Assembly: GCA_021158225.1 (NCBI GenBank)
Contig: JAGGUZ010000028.1
Coordinates: forward strand, 1 to 37,610
DNA from: a bacterium
GTDB lineage: Bacteria > Patescibacteriota > Gracilibacteria > UBA1369 > PNNO01
DNA length: 37,610 nt
Direction: 5' to 3'
The translations under genes and the position numbers were made by a program. Shown here one piece after another: positions 1 to 8,263 of the stretch. The notes beneath the pieces were generated by a model. That model ran no database searches, was not told where the DNA came from, and worked only from the letters and a program-made list of their open reading frames with translations. Within the stretch, counting starts at the first letter, position 1. Each line of letters opens with the position of its first letter.

Positions 1-627
1 CAAAACCTCGCGCGAAACATCCAATTGTTCTCAAGATATTCTAAAAATCTAAATAATACCGATACAATTAATGGAAGTTCAAGCCTGCCGGAAAGCTCAA
101 ACAACGTTTACATTAAAGACAACGGCATGCTTATCCTTGGTGGAGAATTTGCTAATAAAGCCAGGACAATCGTGGTTTTAAATAACAATGTTTACATTAA
201 GAAGAATCTCACCTTTAAAGATCCGGAATCTCTTACGGATCCACGCAAAGTTCCTTCTCTAGCCGTAATCGTTATTGGAGGAAATATAGTAGTAGATCCA
301 AACGTTTCGGAGACAAATGCAATTTTCTTCGTACAAGAGGGAGAAAAAGGAGGCGGACAAATTTGCGAAGCTCCAAAAACAGGATCGCAAAAGCAATCTA
401 AGTTCTGTGTAGATAATCCAGATATCGTTAATTACAACACAGAAAACAGACTTACACACTACGGATCAATTTATGGTGACATAGAGCATCTCCTTAAATA
501 CCGAGTTAAAACAGGAGATCCCACAAAAGAAGAAGGTGCAATACTTATCAGATTTGATAACCGTATATATTTAAATACACCACCACTTCTAAATAAATTG
601 GTAGATGTAACGCAAAAAGCGTTCTAG
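1..627 (+). CDS. Surface/pilus-type beta-rich protein, C-terminal part (cut by window edge)
   Basis: The frame is open from base 1, so the TTG start at 25 in the ORF track is only the first start-like codon inside a longer gene. About 208 residues are visible. They alternate short beta-strand-like stretches (IVVLNNNVYIKKNLTF, LAVIVIGGNIVVDP) with a Cys pair (GQICEAP, KFCVDNPD) and end in a NTPPLLNKL tail. From memory, this layout resembles the C-terminal domain of large exported surface or pilus-associated proteins in CPR genomes; no catalytic motif is visible. A strong terminator follows 23 bases after the stop. Function is not assigned; an exported structural or adhesive role is an inference. 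Confidence 0.55.
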   Translation, partial: QNLARNIQLFSRYSKNLNNTDTINGSSSLPESSNNVYIKDNGMLILGGEFANKARTIVVLNNNVYIKKNLTFKDPESLTDPRKVPSLAVIVIGGNIVVDPNVSETNAIFFVQEGEKGGGQICEAPKTGSQKQSKFCVDNPDIVNYNTENRLTHYGSIYGDIEHLLKYRVKTGDPTKEEGAILIRFDNRIYLNTPPLLNKLVDVTQKAF

Positions 628-649
628 TGGCAAAGATTCTAGTTAAAAG

Positions 650-682
650 AGCCTTGGGTCACTAAGATCCAGGGCTTTTTTT
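650..682 (+). terminator. Intrinsic terminator after the surface-protein gene
   Basis: An 11-bp stem (agccttgggtc / gatccagggct, two G-U wobbles) closes a five-base loop (actaa) and runs straight into seven T residues. It ends the transcript of the surface protein and separates it from the holA promoter. Confidence 0.9.
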
Positions 683-743
683 ATAAGGTCAAAATATGAC
701 ACTAAAAGCCCTTAAAATATATGTAAAAGATACAAAATTCAGG

Positions 744-772
744 TTGCTACATAGCCATAGTTTATTTATAAT
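744..772 (+). promoter_or_regulatory. Promoter of holA
   Basis: TTGCTA (744-749), a 17-bp spacer and a perfect TATAAT (767-772). Transcription would start near 779. That lies downstream of the ORF-track ATG at 696 and supports 798 as the real holA start. Confidence 0.65.
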
Positions 773-797
773 TGCTCCCCGTAATCTAGTCTTAAGT

Positions 798-1790
798 ATG
801 TCAAACAAAAAAGCAGTCTATCTATTTTTTGGAGACGATACCTACAGTGCACACAATAAAATGATGTTTTGGCGCACCGAATTTGAAAAAAAACATGGAG
901 GCAACACAAATATTGAAGTTTTGGAAGGCAAAACCCTTCTTGCAAACAATTTTAGAAGCAATATACAATCAGCACCGTTTTTAGCCGACAAAAGGCTTGT
1001 AATAATTAAAGATTTCTTAAGTAAAGGGAATAAAGACGAACAAAAGAAAGTTGCCGATATTCTTGAAACCGATCTCTCCAATTTTTGCGTAATTTTATTT
1101 ATTGAATATGGAAGTCCGGATAAAAGAATGGCACTTTATAAAAAAATAAATAAAGTCGGCCATCCGGAAGAATTTAAAGCGTTAATGGGACCGGAATTAA
1201 CAAAATGGATTCAGAAACATTCACAAGAAATAAATCTTATTTTAACACCGCAAATTGCTTCTTATATAGGTGAACAGGCAGGTTCTGATCTTTGGAACTT
1301 AAGTAACGAGCTTGAAAAGCTAAAAACTTACGGACTTGAAAATGAAATAACAAAAAATGTAATTGATGATTTGGTTCACCCAAATTTAACCACCTCGATT
1401 TTCAAACTTACCGACTATCTTGCCCATCGCAACGCAAAAGACTCCCTAAAAACACTCGATATTCTTCTTGAAAGCGGAGAAGATATGATGAAAATAATTT
1501 TTATGATAGTAAGACACTTTAGAATTTTGATTCAGGTAAAAGATTTAATGAACCGTGGAAATTCCAAAAGGGAAATAATCGGAAAAATAAAAGAACATCC
1601 TTATACAATTTCCACAGCAATGCAACAGAGCCCCAACTTTTCTTTAGATGCATTATGTAAAATTTATGAGGCTCTACTACAAATTGATATTGGGATAAAA
1701 ACAGGAAAAATTCGTATGCTGACCGATGACAAGAAAGAAATGTTACTCACTCTTGAAAAATTTGTTCTTAATGTTTGCGAAATAGCTTAG
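798..1790 (+). CDS. holA: DNA polymerase III delta subunit (clamp-loader subunit)
   Basis: HolA opens the beta sliding clamp within the clamp-loader complex during replication. The 330-residue product starts MSNKKAVYLFFGDDTY, the usual HolA N-terminus (short beta strand, then GxD/E-x-Y), followed by an LADKRLVIIKDF strand of the AAA+-like domain I and an all-helical C-terminal half with the collar-type region (DMMKIIFMIVRHFRIL). The length matches the family. The track extends 34 residues upstream to 696, but that extension crosses the promoter at 744-772 and has no family match, so ATG 798 is chosen. No Shine-Dalgarno motif precedes it. The stop lies 8 bp from the convergent glnA stop with no terminator between. 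Confidence 0.88.
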   Translation: MSNKKAVYLFFGDDTYSAHNKMMFWRTEFEKKHGGNTNIEVLEGKTLLANNFRSNIQSAPFLADKRLVIIKDFLSKGNKDEQKKVADILETDLSNFCVILFIEYGSPDKRMALYKKINKVGHPEEFKALMGPELTKWIQKHSQEINLILTPQIASYIGEQAGSDLWNLSNELEKLKTYGLENEITKNVIDDLVHPNLTTSIFKLTDYLAHRNAKDSLKTLDILLESGEDMMKIIFMIVRHFRILIQVKDLMNRGNSKREIIGKIKEHPYTISTAMQQSPNFSLDALCKIYEALLQIDIGIKTGKIRMLTDDKKEMLLTLEKFVLNVCEIA

Positions 1791-1798
1791 AGAAATTC

Positions 1799-3217
1799 TT
1801 AAAGCACAAAATACTTATCGTGTTCCCACTGTGACACATAAGTTTTATAATCCAGCCATTCCGCTCTTTTTGCTTTTGTAAAAGCATTAAATATATGCTC
1901 TCCAAGTGCATCTTTAATTACACCGTTTTTTTCCAAATCTTTAATTGCTTCCCACATATTATCGGGCAAATGCCTTATTTTAAGTTCCTTAGCTTTCTTG
2001 TCGTCAAGATGAAAAATATCCTCATTCACAGGATCCGGCGGAGTTAAATTATTTTCTATGCCGTCAAGTCCAGCCGCAAGCATAACAGCAAATGCAAGAT
2101 ATGGATTACTGCTTGGATCCGGACTTCTAAATTCACATCTCGTAGCAGACTCTCTTCCTTTTGTATAACGCGGAATTCTTATTAAAGCACTTCTGTTTGT
2201 TTGCCCCCATGCAACATAAACAGGAGCTTCATATCCGGCAACCAAACGTTTGTAAGAATTAACTGTAGGATTTGCAATAGCTGTTATTGCCCCTATGTTT
2301 TTTAATTGTCCCGCAATAAAATTCAATGCAATTTTTGAAAGCTTAATATTATGATTTTCATCAAAAAAAGCATTTGAGTCATCTTTAAAAAGACTTTGAT
2401 TAACATGCATACCCGAACCATTAATTCCGGCAACAGGCTTAGGCATAAACGTAGCATATAAACCGTACTTTTGAGCAACAGCCCTAACAGCAGTTTTAAA
2501 AGTTACCGTATTGTCAGCACAAGTAAGAGCATCGGAATATTTAAAATTTATTTCATGTTGTCCTTGCGCGACTTCATGATGAAGCGTTTCCACATCTATT
2601 CCCAATTCCAAAAGAGCATCTGTGATTTCTTTCCGAATTTCAACGGCAAGATCGGTGGAAAGATCAAAATAACCACCTTTATCGTGAGGAAGAGGTTTTA
2701 TATCTCCATCGTTTTTCTTAAACAGAAAAAATTCGAGTTCCGGTCCGGTATAAAATGTATAACCGAGCCTTTCCGCACGAGCCATTTGTTTTTTAAGGAT
2801 ATAACGCGGATCACCTTCAAACGGATTCCCATTCGGAGTATAAACATCACAAATAAAACGAGCTGTTACCTTTCCTTTCTCGCGTGACCAAGGAATAATT
2901 GTAAAAGTGCTTAAATCAAGTTTTAAATACATATCACTTTCAAAGATTCTGGTAAAACCTTCTATAGATGAACCATCAAACCAAACATTTTGTTCAATTG
3001 CATCCTTCAATTTGCCAACCGGAATTGTTACAGCCTTGATTACTCCTGTTACATCCGTAAATTGAAGTTTTATATAGCGAACTCCCTCTTTTTCTACAAT
3101 ATTAAATATTTCCTCTTTCAAAAGGTCCGAATTATCTCTATGTAGTTTAGAAAGTTTAACTCTGGATATCGGCTCATATTTTTTTTCAATAGTCTTTTCT
3201 TCCGTAATTGTAGACAT
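1799..3217 (-). CDS. glnA: Glutamine synthetase, type I (alpha-like)
   Basis: Makes glutamine from glutamate, ammonia and ATP in the cytoplasm. Family landmarks are intact: WFDGSSIEGF in the beta-grasp domain, the metal-binding GPELEFFLF and HEVAQGQHEI segments, the NPTVNSYKRLV ATP/glutamate loop, NRSALIRIP and the C-terminal FRSPDPSSNPYL. The region where beta-type enzymes carry the adenylylated tyrosine reads NEDIFHLDDKKAKEL with no such Tyr, so this looks like the non-adenylylated alpha class (family knowledge). The first ~30 residues are an extension not usual in the family. It is divergent from a TrmB-family regulator and two genes from gatCA, which uses glutamine as amide donor; a shared nitrogen role is an inference. 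Confidence 0.95.
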   Translation of the reverse strand: MSTITEEKTIEKKYEPISRVKLSKLHRDNSDLLKEEIFNIVEKEGVRYIKLQFTDVTGVIKAVTIPVGKLKDAIEQNVWFDGSSIEGFTRIFESDMYLKLDLSTFTIIPWSREKGKVTARFICDVYTPNGNPFEGDPRYILKKQMARAERLGYTFYTGPELEFFLFKKNDGDIKPLPHDKGGYFDLSTDLAVEIRKEITDALLELGIDVETLHHEVAQGQHEINFKYSDALTCADNTVTFKTAVRAVAQKYGLYATFMPKPVAGINGSGMHVNQSLFKDDSNAFFDENHNIKLSKIALNFIAGQLKNIGAITAIANPTVNSYKRLVAGYEAPVYVAWGQTNRSALIRIPRYTKGRESATRCEFRSPDPSSNPYLAFAVMLAAGLDGIENNLTPPDPVNEDIFHLDDKKAKELKIRHLPDNMWEAIKDLEKNGVIKDALGEHIFNAFTKAKRAEWLDYKTYVSQWEHDKYFVL

Positions 3218-3236
3218 TGAGATATGGGGATTAATA

Positions 3237-3242
3237 ATTATA
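3237..3242 (-). promoter_or_regulatory. -10 box of glnA
   Basis: On the - strand TATAAT lies 19 bp upstream of the glnA ATG and implies a leader of only about 13 nt. No convincing -35 box was found at 16-18 bp. Confidence 0.5.
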
Positions 3243-3341
3243 CAAAATTAAGTTAAACAACAAACATTACCTTGATCAACAGTAAAACTAACCTCATATT
3301 TTTGCTGTAGAAACAATATACAAGATTATTTAAAGTTTATA

Positions 3342-3369
3342 TTTACGATTAATCAAATGTATGTACAAT
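3342..3369 (+). promoter_or_regulatory. Promoter of the TrmB-family regulator
   Basis: TTTACG (3342-3347), a 16-bp spacer and TACAAT (3364-3369). Transcription would start near 3376, downstream of the track ATG at 3361. This favours the internal ATG at 3412 as the translation start. Confidence 0.45.
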
Positions 3370-3411
3370 AAGATTGTCGAAATTTTCTACAACACTTTTA
3401 ACTTGACTAAA

Positions 3412-4140
3412 ATGATAACAGATATTCTTGTAGGAGTAGGTTTTACGAAAAAAGAAGCCAAGGTATATTTGGCAAATCTTGAGCTTGGACAGTCCGTTAT
3501 ATCTAAAATCGCAAAACGAGCGGAAATAAATCGCGTAACAACATATGACATAGTCGAAAAACTTATCCATAAGGGATTTATACATTTTATAACAAAACAC
3601 GGAGTTAAGTTTTTTAGCCCCACAAAACCAGATTTAATCTTTCAAAATACAAAAAAGAAAATTGATTCTTTTCAAAAATCACTACCGGCATTAAGAAGAC
3701 TGCATGGAGAAACAGTTCATCCACGTGTTAGATATTTTGAAGGACTAGACGGAATTAAATACATATACGAAGACACTTTATCAAGCAAAACCGATATCTC
3801 AAATTTTTCCAATTCCGCAGAAATTCGTAGATTTTGGCCAACATACGATGAAGATTATGTAAAAAAGAGAGCGAAAAAAAAGATATTTTTGCGTGGAGTA
3901 TCCCCTCTTGATGAAGCCGGATTGCAAGTAAAATCGGAAAACAAAAAATATTATCGCGATATAAAATTAATCCCTCATAAAAAATATGATTTTTCAAACG
4001 AAATAAATATTTATGATGACAAAGTATCAATTATCTCATTTAAAGAAGGACTAATTGGAATGATTATCGAAAGCAAAGAAATAGCCGATACGCAAAGGAT
4101 AATCTTTAAAATGGTTTGGGATTTCGCCAAATCGTTATAA
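3412..4140 (+). CDS. TrmB-family transcriptional regulator
   Basis: A 242-residue DNA-binding regulator. The N-terminal ~65 residues form the TrmB-type winged helix: MITDILVGVGFTKKEAKVYL, then an ISKIAKRAEINRVTTYDIVEKL recognition region and the GFIHFITKHGVKFFSP wing. A coiled segment (KKKIDSFQKSLPALRRL) and a C-terminal effector-type domain follow. The family usually starts exactly at this M(x)5GF/LT-K-EAKVYLA block, and the predicted promoter overlaps the upstream ATG at 3361, so 3412 is preferred. It is transcribed away from glnA and converges on gatA; the two TAA stops sit back to back in TTATAA. Control of glnA or of itself is an inference; the ligand is unknown. Confidence 0.82.
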   Translation: MITDILVGVGFTKKEAKVYLANLELGQSVISKIAKRAEINRVTTYDIVEKLIHKGFIHFITKHGVKFFSPTKPDLIFQNTKKKIDSFQKSLPALRRLHGETVHPRVRYFEGLDGIKYIYEDTLSSKTDISNFSNSAEIRRFWPTYDEDYVKKRAKKKIFLRGVSPLDEAGLQVKSENKKYYRDIKLIPHKKYDFSNEINIYDDKVSIISFKEGLIGMIIESKEIADTQRIIFKMVWDFAKSL

Positions 4141-5568
4141 ATTTTCGTAAATATTTCCGATATTTAAAAGTTTTCCCTCGCTAAATTGAGGACCAATTAT
4201 TTGCATACCTACCGGAAGCCCTTTTGAAGTAATACCACAAGGAACATTTAAAGCCGGTAAACCGGCTATATTCATTGGAACCGTTAAAGCGTCAACCAAG
4301 TACATCTGAAGAGGATCATCTAATTTCTCCCCAAGCTTAAAGGCAGGTCCGGGAACCGTTGGAGCAATTAAAACATCAACTTTTTGGAAAATTTCATTAA
4401 ATTCCTCAATAATTTTCGTTCTGACCCGTTGCGCTTTTTTATAATAAGCACCGTAATATCCAGCGGAAAGAACATAATTCCCAATCATTATTCTTCTTTT
4501 TATTTCTTCTCCAAATCCCTCTCCGCGAGAATTAAAATAATAATCTTCCAAACTTTCACCATTATCTTCCGGTTTTAAGCCAAATCTAATTGAATCATAG
4601 CGTGCCAAATTAGCGGAGAGTTCAGCAGGCATAACAATATAATAAACGGCAATGGCATATTTTGTCATAGGCAAAGAAACCTGTTCTACAAATGCCCCTT
4701 GTGATTCCAATACCTTAATTGCCACTTCAACACTCTTTTTAACTTCTTTGTCTATTCCATTGTTAAAATACTCCTTTGGCATACCAATTTTAAGACCTTT
4801 AATATTTTGATTGATTTCTTGGAGATAATTAGGGACAACAACATTCGGAGTTGTAGAATCATTAACATCTTTACCGGCTATATAATTCATAACAATTGCA
4901 ATATCGCGAACACTTTTTGCGAAAGGTCCAATTGTATCCAAAGATGATGCCATCGCCGTAACTCCGCTTCTGGAAATACGTCCGTATGTTACTTTTAAAC
5001 CTGGAACTCCGCAAAATGAAGCCGGCTGTCTAATTGACCCTCCGGTATCTGTCCCGAGCGAATATAAACAAGTATCGGAAGCTACTGCGGCCGCAGAACC
5101 TCCGGAAGACCCCCCTGCCGTATAGTCTGGATTATGAGGATTTCTTGTAGGCCCAAAATAACTATGTTCAGTTGATCCTCCACATGCAAACTCGTCAAGA
5201 TTGGTTTTTCCTATCATCACCATTCCGGAATTTTTAAGTTTTTTTACAACCGTAGCATCATACGGAGGAACAAAATTTGAAAGCATTTTCGACCCGCTTG
5301 TGCTTAAAACTCCTTTCGTATTCATTAAATCTTTAATTCCGCATGGAATACCTTCCAATAAATCTATCCTTTCACCGCGTGCAATTTTATTATCAACGAT
5401 TTTAGCCTGTTCCTTGGCTTCCTCACCTGTTATAGTCACATAAATATTAAGCCTTTCATTCTCTTTTCCAGCTTTATTTAAAAAAGCGTCAGTTAACTCA
5501 ATACATGAAAAACGTTTTTCCAAAAGACCTTTATGTGCAGATTCTATACTTAAATTTTTTATATCCAT
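4135..5568 (-). CDS. gatA: Asp-tRNA(Asn)/Glu-tRNA(Gln) amidotransferase subunit A
   Basis: The amidase subunit of GatCAB, which releases ammonia from glutamine to amidate mischarged Glu-tRNA(Gln) or Asp-tRNA(Asn). The 477-residue product carries the full amidase signature: GIKD with catalytic Lys79, TAGGSSGGSAAAVAS with the cis-Ser at 154, and DTGGSIRQPA with nucleophile Ser178. These are the same positions known for staphylococcal GatA. The gatC stop overlaps the gatA start by one base (TAATG), so the two are translationally coupled. gatB is not in the window and must lie elsewhere. Confidence 0.96.
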   Translation of the reverse strand: MDIKNLSIESAHKGLLEKRFSCIELTDAFLNKAGKENERLNIYVTITGEEAKEQAKIVDNKIARGERIDLLEGIPCGIKDLMNTKGVLSTSGSKMLSNFVPPYDATVVKKLKNSGMVMIGKTNLDEFACGGSTEHSYFGPTRNPHNPDYTAGGSSGGSAAAVASDTCLYSLGTDTGGSIRQPASFCGVPGLKVTYGRISRSGVTAMASSLDTIGPFAKSVRDIAIVMNYIAGKDVNDSTTPNVVVPNYLQEINQNIKGLKIGMPKEYFNNGIDKEVKKSVEVAIKVLESQGAFVEQVSLPMTKYAIAVYYIVMPAELSANLARYDSIRFGLKPEDNGESLEDYYFNSRGEGFGEEIKRRIMIGNYVLSAGYYGAYYKKAQRVRTKIIEEFNEIFQKVDVLIAPTVPGPAFKLGEKLDDPLQMYLVDALTVPMNIAGLPALNVPCGITSKGLPVGMQIIGPQFSEGKLLNIGNIYENL

Positions 5569-5861
5569 TAATCTTTTTTAATTACAGATTTTACACGAAT
5601 TTGCTGCCTTTCCTTAGGTAGAGGAGAACATTCAAGAAGCTCTTCCCCATCACACCTTCTCTTAATGTCGTCACTTTGAGTAACATTTTTAAGACCGGTT
5701 ACTTGAGAAGTTTCTTCAACTCCATCCGTATTAACCTCTTTTAGTTGTTCAATATATTTTATAATGTCTGAAAGCTGCCTCGAAAATTTCTTAGCTTCGT
5801 TATCGGAGAGCTTTAGTCTGGAAAGTTTTGCTATATGTTTTATATCATCTTGTGAAAACAT
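5568..5861 (-). CDS. gatC: Asp/Glu-tRNA amidotransferase subunit C
   Basis: A 97-residue small subunit that wraps around GatA and helps it dock to GatB. It opens with the family pattern F(S/T)xxDIKHIAKLSRLKLSDNEAKKFSRQLSDIIKYIEQLKEVNTDGVE and ends with the basic-acidic tail after the conserved R-x-D segment (DDIKRRCDGEELLECSP). It lies first in the gatC-gatA pair with a TAATG overlap. It is divergent from the ftsX operon, with about 90 bp between them. No clear -35/-10 pair was found for it. Confidence 0.92.
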   Translation of the reverse strand: MFSQDDIKHIAKLSRLKLSDNEAKKFSRQLSDIIKYIEQLKEVNTDGVEETSQVTGLKNVTQSDDIKRRCDGEELLECSPLPKERQQIRVKSVIKKD

Positions 5862-5939
5862 AAATTTTAATTTAAGTACACTAAGGACAGTTTAACCGAA
5901 AGATTAAAAAAAGTTAATATTTATTCTTACTCGTGCTCT

Positions 5940-5948
5940 TGCTATAAT
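5940..5948 (+). promoter_or_regulatory. Extended -10 promoter of the ftsX-recO operon
   Basis: TGC-TATAAT is a perfect extended -10 (TGNTATAAT); the -35 region (TTATTC near 5921) is weak, as often seen with extended -10 promoters. The ATG of the first gene (5955) lies 7 bases after the box, so the transcript is predicted to be leaderless or nearly so. Confidence 0.65.
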
Positions 5949-5954
5949 ACGCAT

Positions 5955-6260
5955 ATGAACACAGATAGAAACATACAGAAAGTTGCACTTGTTTTCTTTT
6001 TCGCAATTGGAATAATCCACATAATAGCCCATTTAATGCTTATTAATGGATATGCAGTAAATATTTCTTATGCAATAAAAAATATTCTTGAAATACCATT
6101 TATATTAAGTGCGGCAATTTATGGATTCATGAATATTAAAATAAGTTTCATAACTTCGGACAAAGATCATAAAATTGCAAACATAATTATCGTATTGCTA
6201 GTTATTATCCTGCTTGTAGCACTCATTTATTTAAATTTATTTATACCTGACAGAATGTAA
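5955..6260 (+). CDS. Small three-helix membrane protein, unknown function
   Basis: 101 residues with three predicted membrane segments: about 10-31 (VALVFFFAIGIIHIIAHLML), 40-60 (IKNILEIPFILSAAIYGFM) and 74-96 (ANIIIVLLVIILLVALIYLNLF). No catalytic motif or named family is recognised. It is the first gene of an operon; its stop overlaps the next ATG as TAATG, so it is a real translated gene. The transcript probably begins at or next to its start codon. The position ahead of ftsX suggests an envelope role, by context only. Confidence 0.65.
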   Translation: MNTDRNIQKVALVFFFAIGIIHIIAHLMLINGYAVNISYAIKNILEIPFILSAAIYGFMNIKISFITSDKDHKIANIIIVLLVIILLVALIYLNLFIPDRM

Positions 6261-6712
6261 TGCCAAATGAAAACGGGAATCTAAAAATTGTTATGGCTTT
6301 CGGAACATTTGACGGTTTTCATGCAGGTCATGAATTTTTTTTAAAACGAGCATGTAAACTTGGGAATCAGTTAATAGTTGTAGTAGCTCGCGACAATACC
6401 GTTAAAAATGTAAAAGGACAATATCCAAGTTTTGATGAAAGACAAAGAATGCAACAAGTTAAAGACAGTCAAATTGCAGATAAAGTAATTCTTGGATACG
6501 ATAATGACAAATACAAAGCAATAAAAAAATACAGACCAAGTATAATCGCCCTTGGCTACGATCAGTTTGTATTTACTTATAAACTAAACAAGATGATAAT
6601 CGATGAGAGTATGGACACGAAAATTATCAGGCTGGATGCGTATGAGCCAGATATATATAAATCTTCTCTAATAAAATTACATAATGAAGAAATTGAAGAA
6701 GAAAAATCATAG
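6260..6712 (+). CDS. Cytidylyltransferase-family protein, archaeal FAD-synthase (RibL)-like
   Basis: A 150-residue single-domain nucleotidyltransferase. The nucleotide-binding HxGH motif is in GTFDGFHAGHEFFLKRA; then come LIVVVARDNTVKNVKG, DERQRMQQV and PSIIALGYDQ, with a YKSSLIKL segment in place of the ISSTxIR motif. The VARD-T-K and LGYDQ segments match archaeal RibL FAD synthases better than TagD or bacterial RibF (recognised from memory), but the substrate (FMN, glycerol-3-phosphate or other) is not fixed by sequence. It is coupled to the upstream membrane gene by TAATG and overlaps ftsX by 29 bp. Confidence 0.78.
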   Translation: MPNENGNLKIVMAFGTFDGFHAGHEFFLKRACKLGNQLIVVVARDNTVKNVKGQYPSFDERQRMQQVKDSQIADKVILGYDNDKYKAIKKYRPSIIALGYDQFVFTYKLNKMIIDESMDTKIIRLDAYEPDIYKSSLIKLHNEEIEEEKS

Positions 6713-7640
6713 ACATCACGTAAAAAACAATATAACAAGAGCTTTTCGTTTAAGTTTTTCCAATATGTGGAGAAACAAATATCTTACAAGCGCCACTATT
6801 TTGGTTATGGGCATATTGGTTTTTATTTTTAATATCATTTTAAGCGTAAATTATGTTACGCAAGAAGCTTTAACTGATCTAACAAGAAAAGTAGACATAG
6901 TCGCATATTTAAAAGACGACACTCCGTACTACACCGTACAACAGATGATAAAAGAGTTAAAAAATTTAGATGGAGTAGTCGATGCAACATACACATCAAA
7001 AAATGATGCTCTAAAAATTGTTTCGGAGACAAAACCTCAAACTGCGGAATTTTTAAGGAAATACGGTATCAACAATCCACTTCCAGCAAGTATAAACATA
7101 ACAACAAAAAGACCGGAATTACACATAATGATTAAACAATTTTTAAACCAAGAAAAGTACAGACATCTGCTATCAGATACTGTTTCAAAAGACAGTATGC
7201 AGAATAATGCCACAAAAGCCGTTACTGATAATTTAATAAGACTATCAAATGCAACAAATCAAATTGTATTTTGGATTTTTATTATTTTTATAATCGGATC
7301 TGTTTTAATTATCTCCAATTCAATTCTTCTTACAATTTATAACAGACAACGAGAGATTTATATCATGCGACTTGTTGGTGCCACACATGGTTTTATTCAG
7401 CTTCCTTTTATCCTTGAGGGTTTGTTTTATGGGTTTTTCGCTATGATAATAGCAGGACTACTCTTGTGGATTATGGGTAGTCAAATTAATATCACGGAAA
7501 TAAGTATTTCATCTTATTTGGCTTCAATTCCGATAATGAAAATTTTCTTTGTTGAACTTGGAGTATCAATGCTATTTGGCGTTTTGTGCAGTTTTCTTGC
7601 CGTTCATGTTTATCTTAAAAACAAATTAATTCTAAACTGA
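6684..7640 (+). CDS. ftsX: Cell-division protein FtsX
   Basis: The membrane partner of the FtsEX complex, which links cytokinesis to peptidoglycan hydrolase activation. The 318-residue protein has the family plan: a short basic cytoplasmic N-terminus (FRLSFSNMWRNKYLTSAT), TM1 at about 36-56, a large extracytoplasmic loop with the FtsX-ECD strand VDIVAYLKDDT, and three C-terminal helices with the NRQREIYIMRLVGAT motif between the second and third. ftsE is absent from the window. The start at 6684 lies inside the preceding gene (29-bp overlap) and fits the family N-terminus. The gene ends in TGA, showing UGA is a stop here. Confidence 0.92.
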   Translation: MKKLKKKNHRHHVKNNITRAFRLSFSNMWRNKYLTSATILVMGILVFIFNIILSVNYVTQEALTDLTRKVDIVAYLKDDTPYYTVQQMIKELKNLDGVVDATYTSKNDALKIVSETKPQTAEFLRKYGINNPLPASINITTKRPELHIMIKQFLNQEKYRHLLSDTVSKDSMQNNATKAVTDNLIRLSNATNQIVFWIFIIFIIGSVLIISNSILLTIYNRQREIYIMRLVGATHGFIQLPFILEGLFYGFFAMIIAGLLLWIMGSQINITEISISSYLASIPIMKIFFVELGVSMLFGVLCSFLAVHVYLKNKLILN

Positions 7641-7644
7641 ATTT

Positions 7645-8259
7645 ATGCGCGTTCAAAAAACTCAAGGTATAATATTACAAATATATCCACGTGGAGAAAA
7701 GGATTATTCGGTAACCGTTTTTAGTCCCACCCTCGGGAGAATAAGGACATATGCGAAAGGAGCAAGAAGAATCGAAAGTAAATTTACCGGACATCTTGAT
7801 CTTTTAAATGTTTGTGATTTTGAATTATACGAAGGTCCGCATTCAACGCTTATTACTCAATGTAATGTTATCGGAAGTTTCCCGAATTTCAGAGAAGAAT
7901 TGTCAAAGTTCTATTTGGCAACGGAAAGTGCAATAATGACGAACAGATGTATTACGGAAAATGAAGATCACATGAGTTCTTATAGATTATTATTGGAGAC
8001 CCTTGAAGCACTCAACACTTTCAATAAAGAAGATCTGATTTTTGAAGCATTTAAAATCAAATTATGTGAAATTCTTGGATTAATGCCAAATTTATATTCA
8101 TTAAATCAAACCGAATTTCATAATTTATCTTTAAGACTTAAAAAAATTCTTAAATTCATGCTCGAAAAACCATACTGCGAAATAGTAAATCTCTCCATTC
8201 CGCAAAAAGACTCAAATAATCTTAAAAAGACTACGGAGCAGTTCTTAGCATTTATATAG
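7645..8259 (+). CDS. recO: DNA repair protein RecO, short form
   Basis: RecO works with RecR (and RecF) to load RecA at gaps and anneals single strands. The N-terminal OB fold is clear: TQGIILQIYPRGEKDYSVTVFSPTLGRIRTYAKGARR. The helical C-terminal domain contains ENEDHMSSYRLLLETLEAL and FKIKLCEILGLMPNL. At 204 residues it is shorter than the usual ~240-250. The four-Cys zinc site that normally follows the GxxP segment is missing (LMPNLYSLNQTEFHN has no Cys). It lies 4 bp after ftsX and converges on rsh with a 4-bp gap and no terminator. Confidence 0.85.
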   Translation: MRVQKTQGIILQIYPRGEKDYSVTVFSPTLGRIRTYAKGARRIESKFTGHLDLLNVCDFELYEGPHSTLITQCNVIGSFPNFREELSKFYLATESAIMTNRCITENEDHMSSYRLLLETLEALNTFNKEDLIFEAFKIKLCEILGLMPNLYSLNQTEFHNLSLRLKKILKFMLEKPYCEIVNLSIPQKDSNNLKKTTEQFLAFI

Positions 8260-8263
8260 CACT

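Noticed and set aside
696-797. 34-residue N-terminal extension of HolA
   Set aside because: It crosses a good -35/-10 promoter and has no counterpart in HolA proteins.
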